From: Aestuariivirga sp.
GTDB taxonomy: Bacteria; Pseudomonadota; Alphaproteobacteria; Rhizobiales; Aestuariivirgaceae
Reading direction: 5' to 3'
Assembly (NCBI GenBank): GCA_030680855.1
Contig: JAUXUN010000070.1
Location: forward strand, 78,228-142,227
Length of the DNA: 64,000 nucleotides
Positions 1 through 7,993 of the stretch are shown in pieces. Each line of letters opens with the position of its first letter. Positions within the stretch are counted from its first letter, which is position 1. A program made the position numbers and the translations under genes. The notes below the pieces were generated by a model. It saw only the letters and a list, made by a program, of their open reading frames with translations, had not been told where the DNA came from and did no database searches.

Positions 1-148
1 GGCCCTCTATGAGCCCGAGGAACGTGGCGCTGACACCCAGGGTGCCAATCAAAAACACCGGCAGCAGCGCATGGATCATTTCCGAGGAAACATCCATAAA
101 AAGGCTGACAAGGCCCAGAACCCAAACCCCGCGCGGAATTTTTTGCAT
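1..148 (-). CDS. MFS transporter, N-terminal part (runs off window)
   Basis: The reverse strand from an ATG at 148 encodes about 49 residues and stays open to the window edge. It begins MQKIPRGVWVLGLVSLFMD and continues through one hydrophobic segment to a GLIEG turn. This is the pattern of helix 1 and the following loop of major facilitator transporters. A GGAAAG ribosome-binding sequence lies just upstream of the ATG. The gene is divergent from fumC, so the roughly 54 bp between them must hold both starts. Substrate cannot be told from this fragment. Confidence 0.7.
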   Translation of the reverse strand, partial: MQKIPRGVWVLGLVSLFMDVSSEMIHALLPVFLIGTLGVSATFLGLIEG

Positions 149-202
149 TCTTCTTTCCAGCCATGATAATCAGGATAAAGCAACAGAGCAGAATTTGGAC
201 CT

Positions 203-1591
203 ATGAAAAAGACCCGCACCGAAACCGACAGCTTTGGCCCGATTGAAGTGGAAGGCACGCGCTACTGGGGTGCCCAGGCCCAGCGTTCGCTTGGCAATTT
301 CAAGATCGGCTGGGAAAAGCAGCCGCTTCCCGTGGTGCGCGCCCTTGGCATCGTCAAGCGCGCCGCGGCGGAAGTGAACATGACCCTGGGCCGCCTCGAT
401 CCGAAACTCGGCAAGGCAATTGTCAGCGCCGCCCAGGAAGTGATCGAAGGCAAGCTCAATGACCATTTCCCGCTGGCCGTGTGGCAGACGGGCTCCGGCA
501 CCCAGTCCAACATGAATGCCAATGAGGTGGTGTCAAACCGCGCCATTGAAATGCTGGGAGGCGTTATGGGTTCGAAGAAGCCCGTACACCCCAACGACCA
601 TGTGAACATGAGCCAGTCGTCCAACGACACCTATCCCACCGCCATGCACATCGCCTGCGCCGAGGAAATCCACCACGCCCTGCTCCCGGCCCTGCAGAAA
701 CTCCGCAACGCGCTCAACGACAAGGCGCAGCAGTGGAAGCACATCATCAAGATCGGCCGCACCCACACCCAGGATGCAACGCCGGTAACTTTGGGCCAGG
801 AATTTTCCGGTTACGCCAGGCAAATTGAGAACGGCATCCTCCGCATCGAACAGACCATGCCGTTGCTGATGGAATTGGCCCAGGGCGGCACCGCCGTTGG
901 CACCGGCCTCAACGCGCCCGTGGGCTTTGCCGAAATGGTGGCCGAACGCATTGCCGCCATTACCCAGATGAAATTCACCAGCGCGCCAAACAAGTTCGAG
1001 GCTCTCGCCGCCCATGACGCCATGGTGATGAGCCATGGGGCGATTAACACGGTGGCCGCCTCGCTGTTCAAGATCGCCAACGACATCCGCTTTCTGGGCT
1101 CAGGCCCGCGTTCCGGCCTTGGCGAATTGTCGCTGCCGGAAAACGAGCCCGGCTCCTCCATCATGCCGGGCAAGGTGAACCCCACGCAATGCGAAGCCCT
1201 CACCATGGTCTGCGTGCAGATCTTCGGCAATCATGCGGCCCTCACCTTCGCCGGCAGCCAGGGCCATTTTGAACTCAATGTGTTCAATCCGGTGATGGCG
1301 TATAACTTCCTGCAATCCGTACGTCTCATGGCCGACGCCGCCACCAGCTTCACCGACAACTGCGTGATCGGCATTACCGCCCGCGAAAAAAATATCAAGG
1401 CCGCATTGGATCGTTCGCTGATGCTGGTGACGGCCCTTGCGCCAAAATACGGCTATGACCGCGCCGCCAAGATCGCCAAGACGGCCCACAAGAACGGCAC
1501 CACCTTGCGCGAAGAAGCCATCAAGGATGGCATTCCCGCCGCCGACTTTGATGCCATCGTGCGGCCTGAAGACATGCTGGCGCCAAAATGA
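203..1591 (+). CDS. fumC: Class II fumarate hydratase
   Basis: Interconverts fumarate and L-malate in the cytosolic TCA cycle. The protein has 462 residues, the usual length for the iron-free class II enzyme. The superfamily signature [11 protein letters not shown] is present around residue 316, with the substrate-loop [14 protein letters not shown] near residue 98 and [10 protein letters not shown] near residue 187. The start at 203 gives the typical [16 protein letters not shown] opening. The stop overlaps the next start as ATGA, so it leads a three-gene translationally coupled unit with a DUF4169 protein and a ribbon-helix-helix protein. Confidence 0.97.
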   Translation: MKKTRTETDSFGPIEVEGTRYWGAQAQRSLGNFKIGWEKQPLPVVRALGIVKRAAAEVNMTLGRLDPKLGKAIVSAAQEVIEGKLNDHFPLAVWQTGSGTQSNMNANEVVSNRAIEMLGGVMGSKKPVHPNDHVNMSQSSNDTYPTAMHIACAEEIHHALLPALQKLRNALNDKAQQWKHIIKIGRTHTQDATPVTLGQEFSGYARQIENGILRIEQTMPLLMELAQGGTAVGTGLNAPVGFAEMVAERIAAITQMKFTSAPNKFEALAAHDAMVMSHGAINTVAASLFKIANDIRFLGSGPRSGLGELSLPENEPGSSIMPGKVNPTQCEALTMVCVQIFGNHAALTFAGSQGHFELNVFNPVMAYNFLQSVRLMADAATSFTDNCVIGITAREKNIKAALDRSLMLVTALAPKYGYDRAAKIAKTAHKNGTTLREEAIKDGIPAADFDAIVRPEDMLAPK

Positions 1592-1767
1592 TGGCCAAGG
1601 TCGTCAATCTCCGCAGCTTTCGCAAGCGCAAAGAGCGCGCGGAGAAGGAGACTGCCGCCCAGGTCAATCGCGCTGCCTTTGGTCGAACAAAATCCGAAAA
1701 GCAATTGAACAAGGCAAAACGCGCGCTGGAACAGAAGGTGCTTGATAAGCACAAGCGCGAAGACTGA
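1588..1767 (+). CDS. DUF4169 family small basic protein
   Basis: A 59-residue, highly charged protein ([19 protein letters not shown]...), matching the pattern of the alphaproteobacterial DUF4169 family: VNLR-FRK at the start, then [10 protein letters not shown] near the middle. It has no membrane segment or signal peptide and is rich in Lys, Arg and Glu, probably helical. The start overlaps the fumC stop (ATGA), and its own stop overlaps the next ATG. A second in-frame ATG follows at 1591. Function is unknown; the coupling to fumC and a putative DNA-binding protein is the only clue. Confidence 0.8.
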   Translation: MMAKVVNLRSFRKRKERAEKETAAQVNRAAFGRTKSEKQLNKAKRALEQKVLDKHKRED

Positions 1768-1979
1768 TGGCCAAGGATCTCAAGCGCTCATTGACCATTG
1801 CCGGCCACCGCACCTCGCTTTCCCTCGAGCCCGAATTCTGGCAGGCCCTGCAGGACGTGGCGCGGGCCGAAAAGAAAACCCTCGCCAGTATCGTAGGTGA
1901 AGTAGACCGCACGCGCGGCACCCGCAATCTTTCCAGCGCCATCCGCGTCTGGCTGTTCAGGCGGGCGAAGAAGTCCTGA
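1767..1979 (+). CDS. Ribbon-helix-helix domain protein (RHH_4-like)
   Basis: A 70-residue protein with the layout of ribbon-helix-helix proteins. A short strand (KRSLTIAGHRTSLSLEPEFW) is followed by two helices containing the alphaproteobacterial motif KTLASIVGEVDRTRGTRNLSSAIRVW. It may be a small DNA-binding regulator; the target is unknown. The start overlaps the DUF4169 stop (ATGA). The gene converges on the AsmA-like gene with no gap. Confidence 0.75.
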   Translation: MAKDLKRSLTIAGHRTSLSLEPEFWQALQDVARAEKKTLASIVGEVDRTRGTRNLSSAIRVWLFRRAKKS

Positions 1980-4900
1980 TCAATAAAGACCGGAAGGCGG
2001 CGCCGGCGATGCCGGCATTTTCGGCACCTGAATGATCTCACGTGGCGCAATTGGCTCGCCACGCGGCGCTATCGCTGGTGTGGCCTCCGCGACAACCTTC
2101 CGATGGACCCGCAACTCATGTTGCCGCAATCGCAGTTCCACCTTGTTGATGGCGTTGCCATCCCGGATCAGCCGCTGCTCTTCGGCCTTCGCCAGTTCGA
2201 CATCCAAAATCCGCTGGGCGCTATGCACCTTCAATTCGCGCTGGCGCAGGCGCAATTCAGCCCGCTGCGCGTAGAAGGCCGTCAACCGCTCCTCGTCCAC
2301 CTTGCGGAGTTCTTCCTCCTCGATGGCCAGGCGTTCCTGCTCCGCCTGTACTTTCTCAAGCGCATCAACACCCTGCTCCAGCACCTTGAATCCGAGGTAG
2401 GAGGTGAGCGCCGTCCGGTCCTCGCCGGCCACTAACTGTGACGGCGTTCCGGAATAGGAGATTTCCATCGGCGGCAATTCCGGCAGGGCCTTGAGGCTGA
2501 GCACCACGCCCAGGTCAATTTTCCCGTCAGCCAGTTCGGCAATCGGCTTGACCAGCACCTGCGCATCAGGCCCCGTCATGCCGAACGGCGTAAATGTTGC
2601 AACACCATTGGCAACTGCCACCGATCCGGAAACCGGCCCGAGCGTGATGCCGCCGCTGCTGCGCAGGCCGGCAAAGGCAAGCTCCAGGCCTTCCGCATCC
2701 TTCGCCGTCAAAATCAGCTTGGAAAAATTTTCCGGCGTAATGTTCAGAAGCTTGCCGTCATGCAGCGTAAAGGTGCCTTTGCCGTTGAGCAGCGCCAGCA
2801 CCCCGCCAGGGCTCCGCCCCGCGCCATCAAACTTCACATCAACCGTGGCCAGCCCTGCGGCAATGGCCCGTCCGTCACTCTGCTTGAAGCGCTGGAAAAC
2901 ATCGATGGGAACCGTTACCCGCCCGGTAATCCTGCGTCCTTCAGTGGCCGGGCGCGAGGCAATTTCGACGGCAATATCGTCGCCCTCTCCGGTTTTGGCG
3001 GAGGCGATGAACTCCGTCACGTCCGCCGCGGCGGTAATGCCTATTTGCGCGTTGCCGACGGCAAGGCCGGGATAAATCTCAAGCGTCTTTGGCCGCACCC
3101 AGACCACCCCGGTCAGGCCGAACGGCAGGGTCCTGGCGAAGGTTTCCTCCAGCGGCTGGGGGCTGCCATTCCACGGCAGGAAGACCGGCGCCATGGTTTT
3201 CACCAGTGATATATCACCCACGTCAAAATCGCCCGTCAGCTGCGTCTGGTCTTTCAACGCGGCGCTGCCCGAGAGGGTGAATTCGGAAAGCTTCGCTTCG
3301 ATCTCGTCAAAGGATTGCACGTTCCCGGCCGTGTTGATCTTGGTGGCAAATGACAATTGCCCGCCCGCGGCTGAAAGCGCCGGGATATTGAGGGCGGCAA
3401 GCAAATCCTGGGCCTGCGCGCTCTGCACCGTGAGGTTGCCGTCAAGCACAAGCTTGCCGGGGTCCGGATTGACATTGCCCCTGAACTTCACCTCTGAACG
3501 GTAGATATCGCTCTGCAGGTCAATTTGGAAACTGTCGTGCAACACCCCGTCAGCGGTCAGAACTGCCCTGGCCGGAATCGCATCCACTGTTTCCACCGCC
3601 CCGCCAAACAGGTTGAACAACGTGGCGCTGGACGGGCTTTTGATTTCCGTCGTGCCTTTAAGCCCCGTGCCAGTCATGCCGGTCCCCACCGTAAAGCTGC
3701 CGTTGGACGTAATGTCGAGGTCACCCACCTTGCCCATGACGCCAAAATGCGTCGTGGGCGCCGTGGCCGATGGCTTTGCTTGCAGATCGATTTTCAACGC
3801 CGTCTTGCCCAGAACCGATGACCATTGCGGAGTCGTGCCGCGCGGCAGCAAGCCGATGAGACGGAGAAGCTCGCGTGGATCTTCAGCGGTGAGAGATATG
3901 CCGATGTCGCCATCGGGGCCTTCCAGCGTGTTCAGCACATTGCCCGACACACTCAGTTTAGCTCCGCCAACCGAGCCCGCCTCAATGGTCTTGAGGTCAA
4001 AGCCCTTCACCGTGGTTTCCATGTCCACCGCAACATCCGAGGCCTCAACCCCGTTGAGCCGGAGCGTTCCCGCCTGGAAGGTCAGATGCAGGTCCCGCTT
4101 GACCTGCTCTTCGACGAAGTTTCCGACAACGCTGGTCCAGCTTGCGCTGCCATCGGAAGAAAGCGCGGCCAGGCCATTGGGCACGTAACTGTCGATATCC
4201 GCGGTTTCCATGTCCACGCGCAAATCGATAATCGGGCGCTCGCCATTGACCAGCACTGCCAGCCCCGCCTTGCCCCGTTCGCCATCCAGTTCATAGTCGA
4301 TGTTCTGCAGTTCAAGCTTGGAAGCGGTGAGCGCCACATCCGCCTTGGCCTCCAGGCTTCCGCGCAGGCCGGTCCAGGTCCGGGCGATTTGGTTTTTGCT
4401 GTCCGGCCACAGCCACAGCGAAAGCTGCCGCGCATCGGGCGATTTCACCTCAAGCGTGCCGGCCAGTTCCGCATATTGCGTGCCAGGGAAGAAAACCCCT
4501 TCAAAGCGCGAACGCGAGCGCCCTGGAAGCGAGGCGGAAAGTTCATGAATGCGCATGGCATTGCGGTTGGCGGATACGTCAAGCAGGACATTGTCCAGGA
4601 CTTCCCCGCCAGTCGTGAGAGCCGCGAACTTTATCGAGGAACGCAGGTCAACCGCCTCCGGCAGGGCCGCCAAGAGGCCGTTCACCAGTGAAAGCCCGCC
4701 GCCATCGCGCAGCAGGCGGCGCGCCCCTGCTCCCGCCAGCACATCAAAATCCACCCGCGGGGCGGACAGGTCGGCAGTGGCTTTTATCTCCTTGTCGAGA
4801 ACAAAACTCGCCGCGCCCGACAATATCGTGCCCTGGCCGGCAACATCCGCCGGCCTGATTTCGATTTCGCTGAGGTCGATCTTTTCAAAACTGCCGGTCA

Positions 4901-5714
4901 CCTTCGACTTGAATGTGATGGGCCGGAACTGCCCTTCCGTATCGGATTTTCCATCGGGGCTTTGCGTGGGATCGAGGCGCAAGGTGCCATCGAACGTGCC
5001 CGCATCGCTCTTGCCGTCAAGGAAATAGGAGTACCCGGAATTTTCCTGCGACGACACGCGAAGCCCGAGACTTAGAGGCGCGTCATGCGCCCAGGTGCCG
5101 GTGTTGGCCGCAAACGCCAGGGGCGTGCCGTCATATTCAAAGCTGCCGGAACTGCGCCACGGGCCCGCCAGATTCAACGCCGAGAAAGTGGCGTTGATTT
5201 TCCTCAACTCGGCCGAGGCGCTGCGCCGGTCATCAAGCACCTGCACGGTGCCGCCGCTGAGCGTGATCTGGTCCAGCTTCACCTGATCGAGCAGGCGGCT
5301 GTTGCGGATATTCTCGGCCGGCACAAAATGCCAGTTGGCGCTGCCGTCCAGCGAGCGCCGGAGTTTTATCATTGGGTTATCGATGTTGATGCCTTCAACC
5401 TGAATTTCAGCGTTGAACAGCGCCCCGAGATTCATCCGCACCACGATCTGGTCGGCAGTGGCAAACCATGTATCCGCTGATCCGGGCGGATTGGCGATGC
5501 GTACGTCCTGGGCCCTGAGCCGCGGCCACGGGAAAAGCCTGACACCTATGGGCCCGGCGATTTCCACTTTCCGCCCGGTGAGCTTTTCGCCATAGGCTTC
5601 AAGCCCTTCGCGGTATTTGCCCCAATCCACCACAAAGGGCGCCAGCATGGCGCTGAACACCGCCAGCGCCAGCACAATCCCGAAATAAAAGACCGGTGAT
5701 TTCCAAACCTTCAT
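1980..5714 (-). CDS. AsmA family protein, very large
   Basis: A 1244-residue member of the AsmA/YhdP-type superfamily, thought to be anchored in the inner membrane and to help lipid movement or outer-membrane assembly. One membrane segment lies at about residues 8-28, followed by the AsmA N-terminal motif (VDWGKYREGLEAYGEKLTGR, then GPIGVRLFPWPRL and DVRIANPPG). Long beta-rich repeats follow, and the AsmA_2-type region near residues 930-1090 has LNGKGTFTLHDGKLL. The last 140 residues are different: a charged coiled coil carrying two RLRQ-EL-VH repeats (about 1153-1164 and 1192-1204) and a Pro-rich tail. An AAGGA ribosome-binding site precedes the start. Confidence 0.85.
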   Translation of the reverse strand: MKVWKSPVFYFGIVLALAVFSAMLAPFVVDWGKYREGLEAYGEKLTGRKVEIAGPIGVRLFPWPRLRAQDVRIANPPGSADTWFATADQIVVRMNLGALFNAEIQVEGINIDNPMIKLRRSLDGSANWHFVPAENIRNSRLLDQVKLDQITLSGGTVQVLDDRRSASAELRKINATFSALNLAGPWRSSGSFEYDGTPLAFAANTGTWAHDAPLSLGLRVSSQENSGYSYFLDGKSDAGTFDGTLRLDPTQSPDGKSDTEGQFRPITFKSKVTGSFEKIDLSEIEIRPADVAGQGTILSGAASFVLDKEIKATADLSAPRVDFDVLAGAGARRLLRDGGGLSLVNGLLAALPEAVDLRSSIKFAALTTGGEVLDNVLLDVSANRNAMRIHELSASLPGRSRSRFEGVFFPGTQYAELAGTLEVKSPDARQLSLWLWPDSKNQIARTWTGLRGSLEAKADVALTASKLELQNIDYELDGERGKAGLAVLVNGERPIIDLRVDMETADIDSYVPNGLAALSSDGSASWTSVVGNFVEEQVKRDLHLTFQAGTLRLNGVEASDVAVDMETTVKGFDLKTIEAGSVGGAKLSVSGNVLNTLEGPDGDIGISLTAEDPRELLRLIGLLPRGTTPQWSSVLGKTALKIDLQAKPSATAPTTHFGVMGKVGDLDITSNGSFTVGTGMTGTGLKGTTEIKSPSSATLFNLFGGAVETVDAIPARAVLTADGVLHDSFQIDLQSDIYRSEVKFRGNVNPDPGKLVLDGNLTVQSAQAQDLLAALNIPALSAAGGQLSFATKINTAGNVQSFDEIEAKLSEFTLSGSAALKDQTQLTGDFDVGDISLVKTMAPVFLPWNGSPQPLEETFARTLPFGLTGVVWVRPKTLEIYPGLAVGNAQIGITAAADVTEFIASAKTGEGDDIAVEIASRPATEGRRITGRVTVPIDVFQRFKQSDGRAIAAGLATVDVKFDGAGRSPGGVLALLNGKGTFTLHDGKLLNITPENFSKLILTAKDAEGLELAFAGLRSSGGITLGPVSGSVAVANGVATFTPFGMTGPDAQVLVKPIAELADGKIDLGVVLSLKALPELPPMEISYSGTPSQLVAGEDRTALTSYLGFKVLEQGVDALEKVQAEQERLAIEEEELRKVDEERLTAFYAQRAELRLRQRELKVHSAQRILDVELAKAEEQRLIRDGNAINKVELRLRQHELRVHRKVVAEATPAIAPRGEPIAPREIIQVPKMPASPAPPSGLY

Positions 5715-5739
5715 GATTCCTTACAATAGGACCAAACCT

Positions 5740-7134
5740 TCAGAGTGCAAGAATTTTGCCGGGGTTCATGATGTTGAGCGGGTCCAGCGCCTGCTTGATC
5801 TGGCGCATCACGTCCAGCGCCTTGCCATGCTCGGCCTCAAGGAATTTCATCTTGCCGCTGCCCACCCCATGCTCGCCCGTGCAGGTGCCTTCCATGGCGA
5901 TGGCGCGGTGAATGAGCCGCTCATAGAAACTCTTGACCCGCGTCACTTCCGCCTCATCCAGGGGATCGCAGTACAGCACCACATGGAAATTGCCGTCCCC
6001 CACATGGCCGATGATGGGGCCGAAAAGATTATTCGCCCGCAAATCGTCCTGGGTCGCGATCACGCATTCCGCCAGCCGCGAAATGGGCACGCAAACATCG
6101 GTTGAAAAAACATCCTGCTTGCCCGGCGCAATGGCCCGCGTCGCCCAGAAGGCATCATGGCGCGCCTGCCATAGTTTCTGCCGGTCCTCTTCCTTTTCCG
6201 CCCACTCGAGGGGTCCCGCGCCATGCGACGCGGCGATTTCCCGAAACATTTCAATCTGCTCGCGGGCATAGGCAACAGTTCCGTGAAATTCCAGGAACAG
6301 TGTCGGGGCGATTTTAAGGTCGAGCTTCGAATAGGCATTGAGCGCCTTCACATGTTCCTCATCCACCAATTCGATGCGCGCCACAGGAATGCCGAGCTGA
6401 ATGGTTTCAATGGTGGCGTTGCAGGCGGCCTCGACACTTGGAAAGGCGCACACCCCCGCCGTCATGGCTTCCGGGATACCGTAAAGCTTGAGGCCAACTT
6501 CGGTGATAATCCCAAGGGTGCCTTCCGAACCCACCAGCAGCCGGGTGAGATCATAGCCCGCCGATGATTTCTTGGCCCGTGTTCCGGTGCGGATGATTTC
6601 CCCATTGGCCATGACAGCCGTGAGGCCCATGACATTTTCGCGCATGGTGCCGTAATGCACTGCATTGGTGCCCGAGGCCCGCGTCGCCGCCATACCGCCA
6701 AGGCTGGCGTCAGCCCCGGGATCAATCGGGAAGAAAAGGCCCTGGTCACGCAAATATGTGTTCAGGGTTTTGCGGGTGACGCCCGCTTCCACCCGCGCAT
6801 CAAGGTCCGCCGCATTCACCGACAGGATGGCGTTCATCTGCGAAAGGTCAACCGTGATGCCGCCATGGGGAGCGGTTATGTGGCCCTCCAGCGAGGTGCC
6901 TGTGCCGTATGCGATGACCGGCGTCTGATGCATGGCGCAGATCGTGACGATCTTTTGCACTTCCAGAGTATTTCGCACGAAGGCCACGGCATCGGGCGGG
7001 GCTCCGGGCGCCCAGGTCTGGTCCTTACCGTGCTGCTCGCGCACGCTTGGCGCGGTGGAAAGCCGGTCGCCCAGGAACTCCCGGATTTCGGCAATGGTGG
7101 TAATTGTGCTGTTGGCACGGTCTCGTGTAAGCAT
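5740..7134 (-). CDS. FAD-linked oxidoreductase, D-lactate dehydrogenase (cytochrome) type
   Basis: A 464-residue flavoprotein of the GlcD/DLD family, which oxidises D-2-hydroxy acids and passes electrons to cytochrome c or quinone. The PCMH-type FAD domain spans about residues 45-230 (TPVIAYGTGTSLEGH, PIDPGADASLGGMAATRASG, LLVGSEGTLGIITEV). The C-terminal cap domain holds HVGDGNFHV and GEHGVGSGK and ends with NIMNPGKIL. D-lactate is the likeliest substrate, but D-2-hydroxyglutarate or glycolate cannot be excluded. No strong ribosome-binding site was seen. It is divergent from the thioesterase gene, 33 bp away. Confidence 0.85.
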   Translation of the reverse strand: MLTRDRANSTITTIAEIREFLGDRLSTAPSVREQHGKDQTWAPGAPPDAVAFVRNTLEVQKIVTICAMHQTPVIAYGTGTSLEGHITAPHGGITVDLSQMNAILSVNAADLDARVEAGVTRKTLNTYLRDQGLFFPIDPGADASLGGMAATRASGTNAVHYGTMRENVMGLTAVMANGEIIRTGTRAKKSSAGYDLTRLLVGSEGTLGIITEVGLKLYGIPEAMTAGVCAFPSVEAACNATIETIQLGIPVARIELVDEEHVKALNAYSKLDLKIAPTLFLEFHGTVAYAREQIEMFREIAASHGAGPLEWAEKEEDRQKLWQARHDAFWATRAIAPGKQDVFSTDVCVPISRLAECVIATQDDLRANNLFGPIIGHVGDGNFHVVLYCDPLDEAEVTRVKSFYERLIHRAIAMEGTCTGEHGVGSGKMKFLEAEHGKALDVMRQIKQALDPLNIMNPGKILAL

Positions 7135-7167
7135 GCGCCAAAACTAGCAGACGGGAAGAAAATTACG

Positions 7168-7662
7168 ATGGTTTTTCCAAGCCCCATCAAAAGCGCCCCC
7201 TATTCCATTGAAAGCCAGTGGATCGACTACAACGGCCATTTCAACATGGCCTATTACAATGTGCTGTTTGACCGGGATTCCGATGTGGCCCTGGCCCTTG
7301 TCGGCCTCGGCCCCGCCTATGTTGAAAAAACCGGAAGTTCCTATTTCACCCTGGAGGCCCATATCAGCTATCTGCGCGAACTTGGCGAGAAAGACCAGGT
7401 TTGCATTGCCACCCAAATTCTCGATTTTGATTCAAAACGTCTGCACTATGTACAAATGATGCATCACGCGAATGAGGACTGGATTTCCTGCGTCTCGGAA
7501 AACATCGTGATGCACGTGGACCTGGCGTCGAAAAAATCCTCGCCCTTTCCGGCCGACGTTCTGGAGAAAATCAGGATCGCCCACGACGCGCACAAATCGC
7601 TCGCCGTTCCATTACAAGTGGGCCACAGGATCGGGATTCCCCGAAAGACCTTACAACCGTAA
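7168..7662 (+). CDS. Hot-dog fold thioesterase (4HBT family)
   Basis: A 164-residue protein starting MVFPSPIKSAPYSIESQWID. The pattern Q-IDYNGHFNMAYYNVLFD near residues 17-34 is the thioesterase active-site region (D-N-GH-N--YY--FD), as in carnitinyl-CoA and 4-hydroxybenzoyl-CoA thioesterase relatives. The core GSSYFTLEAHISYLREL follows. It probably hydrolyses an acyl-CoA in the cytosol; the substrate is unknown. A much longer open frame runs upstream but lies antisense inside the dehydrogenase gene. The ATG at 7168 is preferred because conservation starts just after it and GGGAAG precedes it. Confidence 0.8.
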   Translation: MVFPSPIKSAPYSIESQWIDYNGHFNMAYYNVLFDRDSDVALALVGLGPAYVEKTGSSYFTLEAHISYLRELGEKDQVCIATQILDFDSKRLHYVQMMHHANEDWISCVSENIVMHVDLASKKSSPFPADVLEKIRIAHDAHKSLAVPLQVGHRIGIPRKTLQP

Positions 7663-7723
7663 CATTCTCGTCGCATTCGCCTGCCATAACCAATTCACAA
7701 CAAGAAACATGCAGGAGGCGAAT

Positions 7724-7909
7724 ATGATGACACATTCCGGTTATTTGCAATTTGCCGAAGCCTTGGTCTTTGCCCAGGGTCCAAAAGCTGCAGAAGAAGC
7801 GGCCAGACAGGCAATCCTCTGTGAAAAGTCAGGCGACATGGAAACCGCAGAAACCTGGCGGAATGTCCAATTTGCCTTGAAATGCGTGGGCTTTAAGAAA
7901 GCCGCCTGA
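7724..7909 (+). CDS. Small orphan protein
   Basis: A 61-residue protein with no recognised family (MMTHSGYLQFAEALVFAQG...). It has no signal peptide or membrane segment. The alternating Ala, Glu and hydrophobic residues suggest two amphipathic helices. The start at 7724 is chosen because an ideal AGGAGG lies six bases before it; an upstream in-frame ATG at 7709 would put that sequence inside the gene. The strong ribosome-binding site and own intergenic space argue for a real, well-translated gene. Function is not known. Confidence 0.6.
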   Translation: MMTHSGYLQFAEALVFAQGPKAAEEAARQAILCEKSGDMETAETWRNVQFALKCVGFKKAA

Positions 7910-7914
7910 TCTCC

Positions 7915-7929
7915 CCCTCAGGGTGAGGG
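7915..7929 (+). terminator. Short hairpin after the small orphan gene
   Basis: CCCTCA and TGAGGG form a 6-bp stem around GGG, directly after the stop at 7909 and followed by AATTT. The stem is short and the T-run poor, so it is only a possible terminator. Confidence 0.3.
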
Positions 7930-7993
7930 AATTTACAGGACTGTTCCCGCTTCTAAATTGCTATAAGGGGCCTCAGAGGATTCGAGAGACCCC

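Noticed and set aside
2032..5595. Many open frames on the plus strand opposite the AsmA-like gene
   Set aside because: They are antisense shadows typical of GC-rich DNA, with no ribosome-binding sites or recognisable domains.
6655..7167. Long N-terminal extension of the thioesterase
   Set aside because: It is antisense to the well-conserved dehydrogenase gene and begins far upstream of the thioesterase fold.
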